Part shown: one piece after another, positions 57,251-64,000 of the stretch
Layout: every line of letters begins with the position of its first letter
How positions within the stretch are numbered: the first letter of the stretch is position 1
Assembly: GCA_030536755.1 (NCBI GenBank)
Contig: JAUNPJ010000010.1
Span: 1-64,000 of the forward strand
Length of the DNA stretch: 64,000 bases
Direction: 5' to 3'
Source: Eubacteriales bacterium
Lineage (GTDB): Bacteria > Bacillota > Clostridia > Lachnospirales > Lachnospiraceae
Notes under the pieces: model-generated
Seen by the model: the letters and a program-made list of their open reading frames with translations, nothing else
What the model was told of the DNA's origin: nothing
Database searches by the model: none
Position numbers and translations under genes: made by a program

Positions 57251-57625
57251 GCGGCGGTGTTGGTTGCAATCAGCATTCCTATTTTTGCATCTCAGTTGGA
57301 GAAGAGCCGCGATGCTGTTGACGAGGCTAATATCCGTGCGGCGTATGCGGAACTTTCTGCTGCGTTGATTTCTGATGATGGTACGTCTACTACTCCTACG
57401 GAGCTTGGCCTTGGTTCTGACTGGACTGGAACCCTCACCAATAGCTCTGGCACAATTACTTACACTTTCTCCGGCAAAGGCTTGGAGACCGGCTGGAATG
57501 GTGGAACCTCCGTTACTTCAACCGACATTGGCGGTCTGTCTGTGACAAACGTAGCCAATGCAATTAAAATCAATTTCACTGTTACGACTGGTGCTATTAC
57601 CGCGATTGCCCTGTCGGCTTCTTAA
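57251..57625 (+). pseudogene. Pilin gene lacking its 5' end (prophage junction)
   Basis: The frame begins directly after a TAG with AAVLVAISIPIFASQLEKSRD, which is the middle of the conserved type IV pilin start helix; the leader peptide and Glu5 region are missing. The rest (about 120 residues, Gly/Thr-rich C-terminal domain, ending IALSAS) is intact to its TAA. I infer that the prophage integrated into the pilin gene at this point. The 5' half is not found elsewhere in the window. Confidence 0.72.
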
Positions 57626-57635
57626 GCAGTTAAAA

Positions 57636-57720
57636 GAGGACAGGGGGACAGGTTTGTATCCGGATTTCCACTACATATCTCAATTGCTAGCATGCCTGAA
57701 CGCCAAGACAATTGATTGGG
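57636..57720 (+). repeat. GGACAGGGGGACAGG repeat unit, first of a tandem pair
   Basis: 85 bp beginning GAGGACAGGGGGACAGG, then TTTGTATCCGGATTTCC and CTACATATCTCAATTGC. It is repeated with one or two changes directly after, at 57721-57803. Confidence 0.75.
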
Positions 57721-57803
57721 GAGGACAGGGGGACAGGTTTGTGTCCGGATTTCCACTACATATCTCAATTGCTAGCATGCCTGAACGCCAAGACAATTGA
57801 TTG
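57721..57803 (+). repeat. GGACAGGGGGACAGG repeat unit, second of the pair
   Basis: 83 bp, nearly identical to 57636-57720 (GTGTCCGG in place of GTATCCGG). Shares its left end with the larger 196-bp repeats downstream. Confidence 0.75.
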
Positions 57804-57817
57804 AAAAATCATTCACG

Positions 57818-58000
57818 GAGGACAAGGGGGACGGTTCTGTGTCCGGATTTCCACTACATATTTCAACTGTCAACGCCCCCGAACGGCAAGGTAGTTGAGT
57901 GAAAAATTACTTGCGAATGAAAAACATGAAGCCGTTACATCGACGAATGAAACGTTGGTGTGGCGGCTTCTTTGGAAAAATCGGTGCCTGTCACGATAAA
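57818..58000 (+). repeat. Diverged copy of the MITE-like repeat
   Basis: Starts GGAGGACAAGGGGGACGG, continues GTGTCCGGATTTCCACTACAT, and later has GAATGAAAAACATGAAGC and a degenerate AACGTTG...GCGGCTTCTTT, matching parts of the 196-bp copies. An old, decayed member. Confidence 0.55.
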
Positions 58001-58020
58001 GCGAGAAAGGAAGTGTGAAG

Positions 58021-58233
58021 ATGCCAGTAGTAAATATAAAAAATGTAAAGAAATGTGCCTTTTGTAAATATTGGTATGATCCAACAAATAGTGCAATATC
58101 ACCGCATTCTCCTCAAATAAATCAATGGATCTATGATGAGAAGTTTAAGAAAAAATGTATTCAAAAGAATTTTGATATGAAGGCAAGTTCATTTTGTAGC
58201 AAATATGAGTGTAAATTAGAAATAATGAAGTGA
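58021..58233 (+). CDS. Small cysteine-rich protein
   Basis: 70 residues from the ATG at 58021 (GAAAGGAAGTGTGAAG). CAFCKYWYDPTN and later Cys residues (KKKCIQKNF, SSFCSKYECKL) suggest a metal-binding fold. AT-rich. No function known. Confidence 0.6.
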   Translation: MPVVNIKNVKKCAFCKYWYDPTNSAISPHSPQINQWIYDEKFKKKCIQKNFDMKASSFCSKYECKLEIMK

Positions 58234-58343
58234 TATTTAATTATTAAAACTTCCCATATACTAAATGGACTTGGTACCTTATTGGTGTGGGAAGTCTGAG
58301 CTGATTATTAATAATTGTAGCAAAAGAGGAGATGAATCATAAA

Positions 58344-58679
58344 ATGAGCGAAACAAATTTTAACGAATACAACAATGAGATTGAAGAAGAAAATTTCAAT
58401 TCAAATGATGATGAGTTGTTTATCAATATGACAGAAATGTATAAGGAATGGGAAGAAGCAGAGTCAAACGAAGAAGATCATATTGAAAGTGGAGAGGTAG
58501 CAGGTAATAAAATTGGAGAGAGCATTGGAAAAAGCGTTGGTGTTGGAATTAATGTAGGGAGAAAAATGGGGAGAGAAATCAGTAAAGGCTTTTTGAAAGG
58601 TGTAGGTATGGGTATAGGTATTGGAAAAGGATTAGGAAAAGGAATTAGAGATGAAATAAAAAAATATAATCAAAAATAA
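58344..58679 (+). CDS. Glycine-zipper-like protein with acidic N-terminus
   Basis: 111 residues. The first 55 are very acidic; the last 60 are a regular Gly pattern every 2-4 residues (KIGESIGKSVGVGINVG, KGFLKGVGMGIGIGKGLG) with basic residues between, a glycine-zipper or membrane-active look. The start is uncertain: an ATG at 58332 touches GAGGAG; the ATG at 58344 has 12-base spacing. Function unknown; a small membrane or toxin-like protein is possible. Confidence 0.55.
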   Translation: MSETNFNEYNNEIEEENFNSNDDELFINMTEMYKEWEEAESNEEDHIESGEVAGNKIGESIGKSVGVGINVGRKMGREISKGFLKGVGMGIGIGKGLGKGIRDEIKKYNQK

Positions 58680-58683
58680 GAAG

Positions 58684-58735
58684 AGGACAGGTATATAAGG
58701 ACAGGGGAACAGATATGTGCCCGGAGTCTTAGCCC
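58684..58735 (+). repeat. Solo left-end fragment of the MITE-like repeat
   Basis: AGGACAGGGGAACAGATATGT with GCCCGGA matches the left end of the 196-bp repeat and then diverges. It lies just before a full copy. Confidence 0.5.
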
Positions 58736-58742
58736 AAGAAGG

Positions 58743-58938
58743 AAGGACAGGGGGACAGGTATGTGTCCGGATTTCTGCTACATATTTCCAGATATGGTGA
58801 TAGGCACGATTAAAGAAAACTCATTGACGAATGAAAAACATGAAGCTGTCACATCGACTAATCTAACGTTGATGAAGCGGCTTTTTGTGACCAATGGGCA
58901 ATCTAGAAAGTCGGACATAAACCTGTCCCCAGTTCATG
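58743..58938 (+). repeat. 196-bp MITE-like repeat, copy 1
   Basis: Starts AAGGACAGGGGGACAGG with GTGTCCGG and ends CGGACATAAACCTGTCCCC-AGTTCATG. The ends are imperfect inverted repeats (GGGGACAGG.../...CCTGTCCCC). It is identical to 62943-63138 except two bases. GGGGACAGG ends are known from REP-type elements mobilised by RAYT transposases; no such gene is in the window. It cuts into the Rpn gene that follows. Confidence 0.85.
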
Positions 58939-59545
58939 TCTGGCGGATATTTACGCCGGGCTTGTGAAGGATAAGAATATTTATGGTTCAAAGATCATTC
59001 CGCTTCCGGAACCACGATTTATTGTGTTTTATAATGGAGTGGAAGAACATCCGGACCATGAAGAGCTGAGAATTTCGGATGCATATCAGGTGAAAGAAAA
59101 GAATGTGGCATTGGAACTGGTGGCGGATGTTCTGAATATCAACGCAGGCCATAATGAAAAGCTTTTGAAGGCATGCAAGACGCTGGGGGATTATGCGGAA
59201 TATGTACGCAGAATTCGTGAGTATGCGAAAGAAGTTCCGATAGAGAAAGCAGTAGAAAGAGCGATTCAGGAATGCATACGGGAGGATATTCTGCGAGAAT
59301 TTCTGAAGAAGAACAGATCGGAGGCGAAGGCTATGAGTATTTACGAATATAACGAAGAAGAACATATGCGGATGGAACGGCAGGATGCCTTTGCAGATGG
59401 GTTTGAGGACGGATTTGAAGATGGATTCAAGGCTGGAAGCGAGCAGGAGCAGGCAAATACGGAACGAGAACGCCAGAGAGCTGATAAAGCGGAGGAAGAA
59501 ATCCGCAAATTAAGAGAAGAACTGGAGAAGCTGAAGAAGAGATAA
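58939..59545 (+). pseudogene. 5'-truncated Rpn-family nuclease/transposase gene
   Basis: Directly after the repeat the frame reads LADIYAGLVKDKNIYGSKI, then LPEPRFIVFYNG, the conserved middle of Rpn (PD-(D/E)XK nuclease family transposase) proteins, so the N-terminal catalytic part is missing. The C-terminal end is a coiled coil with GFEDGFEDGFKAG repeats. A GTG at 58964 gives a 193-codon frame but no ribosome binding site. Broken by the repeat insertion or recombination at it. Confidence 0.75.
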
Positions 59546-59550
59546 TTGGG

Positions 59551-59640
59551 AAGGACAGGGGGACAGGTATGTGATGAAGCGGCTTTTTGTGACCAATGGG
59601 CAATCTAGAAAGTCGGACATAAACCTGTCCCCAGTTCATG
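59551..59640 (+). repeat. MITE-like repeat, copy 3 with internal deletion
   Basis: Has the full left end (AAGGACAGGGGGACAGG) and right end (to AGTTCATG) of the 196-bp repeat but lacks 106 internal bases. Its right end supplies the stop codon of the leftward gene next to it. Confidence 0.8.
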
Positions 59641-59989
59641 CTAATATATATCGAATTTCCAGAGAGGATGAATAACCGCTGGCGGTTTCATGGAGCACTT
59701 CATCACCATCGTTCATGCATTGCCTCATGGCATTGCATACCATTGGAAATCGACTCTTGAGCTTTAACGCTTTATGAATTTCGTTTGCCCTTAACTCTAA
59801 GGTGCATTTTCCTTCCTTCGTGGCCTGTTTCTTTAGTTGTTCAATATAATCACGAATATCTGCTGTAGAAATTTTCCCTTCGTTTTTTTCTTGTACATTT
59901 CCTTCTATCATTGCCTGTAATTCTTTTATTTCGTCTTCCAGACTTTGAATGCGAGATAACATTTCAACGATAATTCTATCATAATTCAT
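59636..59989 (-). CDS. Hypothetical accessory protein, C-terminus altered by repeat
   Basis: 117 residues from the ATG at 59989 (AAAAGGAGGAGAATTTCT). N-terminal coiled coil (LSRIQSLEDEIKELQAMIEG), then a domain with SRFPMVCNAMRQCMNDGDEVLH and SGYSSSLEIRY that I recall from clostridial accessory regions. The final residue and stop lie inside the repeat, so the natural end has been replaced. Function unknown. Confidence 0.62.
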   Translation of the reverse strand: MNYDRIIVEMLSRIQSLEDEIKELQAMIEGNVQEKNEGKISTADIRDYIEQLKKQATKEGKCTLELRANEIHKALKLKSRFPMVCNAMRQCMNDGDEVLHETASGYSSSLEIRYILA

Positions 59990-60461
59990 AGAAATTCTCC
60001 TCCTTTTACTAAAAGAATATCATGATTTATATTAGAATGCAAGTAGAAAAAAATAGAATTTTTGAAGAACACAAAAACCGTTCCACATGTCCGATAAATG
60101 CTAAAATCTCATTTTTGACACTTTGAGTACTTTTTGGATTATTGATATGTCAAACATCCGAGCAGGAGAGGTCAGGCAATGTTGATGAAACGGCTTCTTT
60201 GCAATCGGATACAGTTCCAGAAATCTGTCTCATGTTTTATCATGCAAAATAAAAAAGAAATATTGCAATCTGTTTATATACATGTTAGAATAAATCAAAA
60301 GCATTATATTTCTATTTTTCTATATGGCAGTCGCCGTGTCAAAGATTCTATATTCATTTCTGGAAATCTCAATGCTTTGATCCCAATTGATAAGAGTAGA
60401 GAGGTTTGCGGATAGTATAGAATCCGGAAGCCTCCTGCGTGTAAATGAAAGGAGGATTCCG
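59990..60461 (+). other. Intergenic stretch with a repeat fragment
   Basis: 472 bp, AT-rich. A short piece near 60178-60205 (ATGTTGATGAAACGGCTTCTTT) is a decayed part of the MITE-like repeat. A 78-codon frame beginning there has no ribosome binding site. Otherwise I see only likely promoter sequence for the genes on either side. Confidence 0.45.
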
Positions 60462-61376
60462 ATGGCAGCAAAGAAGGTTCAGAAGAAAAAGAGCGTCAGT
60501 AAAAAGAAGACGGTAGTTTCCGAGGCCAGTTTGGAAGAACGCTATGAAAAGTATAAGGATATTTTAAAAAAACTGACCATTATGAGTGATATCTTTATGC
60601 GGAACGTATTCAAGAGGCAGGAGTGTACGGAATATGTCCTGCAGGTAATCATGGAGAGAAAGAATTTGAGAGTTTTGGATCAGACCTTGCAGAAAGATTA
60701 TAAAAATCTGCAGGGAAGATCCGCAGTACTGGACTGTGTAGTGCGAGATGCAGATGGAAATCGATTTGATGTGGAGATTCAGCAGGAAAGCGAAGGAGCT
60801 TCACCGAAGAGGAGCAGATATCATAGTAGCCTGGTGGACATGAATACCCTGAATCCGGGACAGAAGTTTGAAGAATTGCCGGGGGTATATGTGGTTTTTA
60901 TCACAAGGGAAGATGTGTTAGGATACAATTTACCAATATATCACATCGGCAGGACTATCAGGGAAAATGGCGAGGAATTCAAGGATGCCTCCCATATCAT
61001 TTATGTAAACGCTTCAAACAGGGAAGATAGCGAACTTGGAAGACTCATGCATGATCTGAATTGCGCAGATGCGAAGGATATGTATAGTGAAATACTGGCA
61101 AAACGTGTCTATGAGCTGAAAGAGACACAGGAAGGAGTGGATATTATGTGTCGTGAAATGGAACAGATTTATAAAGAAGGAGAAAAGCGTGGTGAGAAAC
61201 GTGGCGAAAAACGCGGCGAAAAACGCGGAAGAAAAATAGGAATCGCTGAAGGCGAGATGAAAAAAGCAAAAGAAACAGTGGTTGAGCTTGCGAAAAGAAA
61301 TATGCCGGCGAAAGATATTGCTGATGTTACGAAAGTGAGTGTGAAGCTTGTTCAGAAATGGCTGGCAAAAGCATAA
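60462..61376 (+). CDS. Rpn-family recombination-promoting nuclease/transposase
   Basis: 304 residues, intact, from the ATG at 60462 (AAAGGAGGATTCCG). After a Lys-rich start comes the PD-(D/E)XK core: FMRNVFKRQECTEYVL, SAVLDCVVRDADGNRFDVEIQQE (D...E-x-Q in place of E-x-K, as usual here), LPGVYVVFITREDV. A perfect GEKR tandem repeat (four units, 61186-61233) and a C-terminal HTH-like segment (MPAKDIADVTKVSVKLVQKWL) follow. Rpn proteins cut DNA and promote recA-independent recombination. Confidence 0.85.
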   Translation: MAAKKVQKKKSVSKKKTVVSEASLEERYEKYKDILKKLTIMSDIFMRNVFKRQECTEYVLQVIMERKNLRVLDQTLQKDYKNLQGRSAVLDCVVRDADGNRFDVEIQQESEGASPKRSRYHSSLVDMNTLNPGQKFEELPGVYVVFITREDVLGYNLPIYHIGRTIRENGEEFKDASHIIYVNASNREDSELGRLMHDLNCADAKDMYSEILAKRVYELKETQEGVDIMCREMEQIYKEGEKRGEKRGEKRGEKRGRKIGIAEGEMKKAKETVVELAKRNMPAKDIADVTKVSVKLVQKWLAKA

Positions 61377-61410
61377 GTCTGGGATGACTCCGAGGATGGA
61401 TGAAACCATA

Positions 61411-61443
61411 GGGAACCGCTCCGAGGTTCCCCCTTGTTTTTTT
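61411..61443 (+). terminator. Terminator after the Rpn gene
   Basis: GGGAACC pairs with GGTTCCC around GCTCCGA; CCTTG then seven T. Confidence 0.75.
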
Positions 61444-61454
61444 ACTTAAAAAAT

Positions 61455-61497
61455 ATATAATATACTTATAAGATACTAACTTACGAGTATATTATAT
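61455..61497. promoter_or_regulatory. Palindrome at the promoter of the ATPase gene
   Basis: ATATAATATACT and AGTATATTATAT are perfect 12-bp arms separated by 19 bases, ending 10 bp before the ATG. The left arm contains a -10-like TATAAT. A self-binding operator is likely. Confidence 0.55.
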
Positions 61498-61507
61498 GGA
61501 GGAGCTT

Positions 61508-62899
61508 ATGTTTTATTGTCGAGATAAGGAACTGAAAAAATTGAATAAACTTTATTCTGGCAGCCGATTTGAGTATATTGTAATTTACGGAAGACGTCGT
61601 GTTGGCAAGACGGCACTAATCAATGAATTCTGTAAAGATAAGCCAGTCATTTATTTTTCAGCTCTCAGCGCAACGGAGCAGGAAAATCTCAGAGCTTTGT
61701 CCAGAGCCATTCAAACTTATAAGGATCCGGAATCAGCCGTTGTTCCGGAATTTCAGTCTTTTGATGATGCGTTAGAGGAAATCGGCAGAATTGCAAAACA
61801 GAAACGGATTGTTTTTGTTATAGATGAGTATCCTTATCTTGCAAAATCCAAGCCGTCTATTTCTTCCATGTTTCAGCATCTGATTGACCATGTGTGGGCA
61901 GAGAGCAAGCTGTATCTGATCATGTGTGGTTCTTCCATGAGTTTTATGGAGAATCAGGTACTCGGCTATGAGAGTCCTTTGTTTGGGCGCAGAACTTCAC
62001 AATTTAAAATAGAACCATTGTCCTACAAAGATACAGCGGTTTTTAATCCGGATTTGTCGTATGAAGATTCTGCATATATTTATGGAATTACAGGCGGCGT
62101 GCCGCATTACATCAATAAGTTGGATGTAAGAGGAGATCTGGATGAGGCATTGTTGGAGAATCTGTTTGACCGTTCCGGCTATTTGTTTGAGGAACCGGAA
62201 AATCTGCTGAAACAGGAGCTTCGGGAACCGGCAGTGTACAATTCGATTATTACGGCTATTGCGGAGGGGGCTTCGCGCCTGAATGAAATTGTAACCAAGA
62301 CAGGTGTGGAATCCGGACCTTGTATGAAATATCTGAAAGTGCTGATGAATCTTGGCATTATTAAGAAAGAAACACCGCTGACGGAAAAGAAAGGAAGAAA
62401 GACCATTTATCTTCTTGCAGACAATTTTTTTCGCTTCTGGTATCGGTTTGTACCTCAAAACATTGCGGCAATCAATTCAGGAAGGATTGAGAGAACGTAT
62501 CAGACTGCAGTCAGATCACAATTGCCCGACTATATGGGATTGGTATTTGAGCAGATGTGCAGAGATTATCTGCTGTATTATGCAGAGAATCTTCCGATTG
62601 AGCTGAGTCAGATTGGACAGTGGTGGGGAACCGATTCCAAAGCAAAAAAAGAAGTCCAGATTGATATCGTGGCTTCTTCGGTGGATGAAAAAGAATTTAT
62701 TATTGGATCCTGTAAATTCAGAAATAAGCAGATCGGTGTGGACGAATTGGAATTGCTCCGCCATTATGCGCAGGTATTTGGAAAAGGAAGCAGTTATCAC
62801 TTCTACATTTTTTCCAAAGGTGGATTCACGCAGGGACTGCAGGAAATGGCAGAAAAGAAAGAGGTAACTCTGGTGACACTGCAAGAGTTATATCAGTGA
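61508..62899 (+). CDS. ATPase with DUF234 C-terminal domain
   Basis: 463 residues from the ATG at 61508 (ATGGAGGAGCTT before it). Walker A IYGRRRVGKTALI, Walker B IVFVIDEYPYLA, sensor MCGSSMSFME, then a winged-helix part (GASRLNEIVTKTGVESG) and a DUF234 nuclease-like end (IDIVASSVDEKEFIIGSCKFR). Family members are common, poorly understood ATPases of archaea and anaerobic bacteria, perhaps toxin or DNA-repair systems. Complete. Confidence 0.88.
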   Translation: MFYCRDKELKKLNKLYSGSRFEYIVIYGRRRVGKTALINEFCKDKPVIYFSALSATEQENLRALSRAIQTYKDPESAVVPEFQSFDDALEEIGRIAKQKRIVFVIDEYPYLAKSKPSISSMFQHLIDHVWAESKLYLIMCGSSMSFMENQVLGYESPLFGRRTSQFKIEPLSYKDTAVFNPDLSYEDSAYIYGITGGVPHYINKLDVRGDLDEALLENLFDRSGYLFEEPENLLKQELREPAVYNSIITAIAEGASRLNEIVTKTGVESGPCMKYLKVLMNLGIIKKETPLTEKKGRKTIYLLADNFFRFWYRFVPQNIAAINSGRIERTYQTAVRSQLPDYMGLVFEQMCRDYLLYYAENLPIELSQIGQWWGTDSKAKKEVQIDIVASSVDEKEFIIGSCKFRNKQIGVDELELLRHYAQVFGKGSSYHFYIFSKGGFTQGLQEMAEKKEVTLVTLQELYQ

Positions 62900-62942
62900 C
62901 TTTGAAGCGTCCTCTGTTGCCCTTGTTGGAATCAACTACGAG

Positions 62943-63138
62943 AAGGACAGGGGGACAGGTATGTGTCCGGATTTCTGCTACATATTTCCAGATATGGTGA
63001 TAGGCACGATTAAAGAAAACTCATTGACGAATGAAAAACATGAAGCTGTCACATCGACTAATCTAACGTTGATGAAGCGGCTTTTTGTGACCAATGGGCA
63101 ATCTAGAAAGTCGGACAGAAACCTGTACCCAGTTCATG
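62943..63138 (+). repeat. 196-bp MITE-like repeat, copy 2
   Basis: Same length and sequence as 58743-58938 except two substitutions near the right end (AGAAACCTGTACCC for ATAAACCTGTCCCC). Such similarity between copies 4.2 kb apart indicates recent movement or gene conversion. Confidence 0.85.
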
Positions 63139-63330
63139 AAAAGCAATTGCAAGACTTATATAAAGAAAAACAATCAAAAGAGAAGGGATACTCCTCTGAA
63201 TTTCAAGGTAATATCCCTCCAATACTTTCTTTAAAAATTCGGAAATGCAAAAAGATAGATATAGAATAAAAAGCACACCTGTGCTATACTCTTTTTATAT
63301 AGAATTCCTCTGCATATATGGAGGAAAAGT

Positions 63331-63995
63331 ATGAACCGAAAGAAACAGTTAAAGGAGCTTACGCTCAAGGACAACTTTAGCAGGTCGTAAAGAAACCGGC
63401 ACTTGGAAAACGAGTCCCCTATTATCATGGACAGATCGATATGGAACTTTTACTGAGCGGCAGTGATTATACGGAGCTGCCGGATGTATATGTGATATTT
63501 ATCTGTGATTTCGATCCGTTTGCAGGTAAGAAATATCGCTATACATTCAGAAGATACTGCGAAGAAGATATAGATTTGTGTCTGCAGGAGGGCTGTAAAA
63601 GTATATTCTTAAGTACCTGTGGCGAGAATGATAAAGAAGTCCCTAAAGAGCTTGTAAAGTTCCTGAGATTTGTGAAGGCAGATCTGAGTGAGAGCGAGTT
63701 GGATTTTGAAGACGATTTTGTAGCAAGGCTTCAGAAGACGATTCAACGGATCAAAAGAAGCCGGGAAATGGAGGAACGGTGTATGATCTTTGAAGAAATG
63801 TTGAGAGATGAACGTGCGGAGGGAAGAGCAGAAGGAAAGGTAGAATCTATTCTTGAATTGCTGGAAGAATTGGGAACGATTCCGGAGGAAGTTCAGGCAC
63901 GAATCATGAATGAAAAAAATTTAGAAACACTCACACAATGGCTTCGACTGGCAGCAAAAGCAGATTCTTTTGAGGAGTTTCTGAATAACATGTAA
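63331..63995 (+). pseudogene. Rpn-family gene with internal deletion and frameshift
   Basis: ATGGAGGAAAAGT precedes an ATG at 63331 and the usual start MNRKKQLKELTLKDNF, but the frame closes after 19 codons. The other frame then resumes with QVVKKPALGKRV, PYYHGQIDMELLLSGSDY and LPDVYVIFICDFDPF, the second half of the family, to a TAA at 63995. About 65 codons containing the catalytic core are missing. An upstream palindrome AGCACACCTGTGCT (63272-63285) next to TATACT looks like its promoter. Not functional as a nuclease. Confidence 0.8.
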
Positions 63996-64000
63996 AAATC

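Noticed and set aside
57636..57803. Direct repeats as a CRISPR array
   Set aside because: Units are 83-85 bp and directly adjacent with no unique spacers; they match the MITE-like family.
58761..58967. 68-codon frame, with a near-identical copy at 62961, starting MCPDFCYIF
   Set aside because: Both lie inside the 196-bp repeats and only reflect repeat identity. No ribosome binding site.
61186..61233. 12-bp tandem repeat as an iteron or CRISPR-like array
   Set aside because: It is in frame in an intact gene and codes for a GEKR linker.

Overview
The window looks like a chromosomal segment of a gut Clostridia species, most likely Lachnospiraceae (inference from gene families). The supporting signs are AGGAGG-type ribosome binding sites throughout, a bacterial Ig-like (Big_2) surface protein, Rpn-type (PD-(D/E)XK) nuclease genes, a DUF234-type ATPase and a type IV pilin. 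About 53 kb of it (roughly 3.6-57.25 kb) is a largely intact siphovirus-type prophage. It is richer in G+C than the flanks, which carry an IS element on the left and decayed repeats on the right. I saw no tRNA, rRNA or CRISPR array.

Layout. 1-0.9 kb: 3' end of a surface protein gene. 1.38-3.52 kb: a complete DDE-type insertion sequence (IS1634/IS4-like) with 28-29 bp inverted ends and an accessory small gene, abutting a cut-off gene end. 3.7-6.4 kb: prophage immunity region, with a leftward repressor/ImmA operon, a rightward Cro-like gene and shared operator-like repeats. 6.5-8.1 kb: rightward early genes (DUF7768-like, MazF-like) ending in a truncated DUF2800 gene. 8.2-9.5 kb: zinc-ribbon and sigma-like genes with a possibly structured leader. 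9.55-15.65 kb: leftward replication operon (family A DNA polymerase, a phage-encoded S-adenosylmethionine synthetase, DUF2815 ssDNA-binding protein, DUF2800 nuclease). 15.65-16.1 kb: divergent control region. 16.1-22.1 kb: rightward primase/helicase, VRR-NUC, SNF2-type helicase and ArpU-like regulator. 22.2-30.2 kb: HNH nucleases, terminase small subunit, two DNA methyltransferases, and an amidoligase / gamma-glutamylcyclotransferase group. 30.2-49 kb: terminase large subunit, portal, protease, capsid, connectors, tail genes with a -1 frameshift, tape measure and tail fibres. 48.9-51 kb: holin and two-domain endolysin. 51-54.2 kb: lysogen-type module (HTH repressor, Spo0A-C-like protein, lipoprotein) and zinc-ribbon HTH genes. 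54.2-57 kb: two overlapping large serine recombinases. 57.25 kb: junction with a pilin gene that has lost its 5' end. 57.6-64 kb: host accessory DNA with a 196-bp MITE-like repeat family, one intact and two broken Rpn genes, a glycine-rich protein and a DUF234-type ATPase.

How it works together. The repressor and ImmA protease would hold lysogeny. The early operons replicate DNA with a phage polymerase, SSB, primase-helicase and nucleases. MetK could feed the two methyltransferases. An identical two-part motif, CGGAAAA-N14-GTCCGTAA, lies in front of the leftward replication operon (twice), the rightward replication operon and the zinc-ribbon HTH genes near the right end. I read it as a phage-specific promoter or activator site. 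It is the strongest unexplained signal in the window. A second candidate for new biology is the amidoligase neighbourhood, in which three different proteins share one C-terminal domain.
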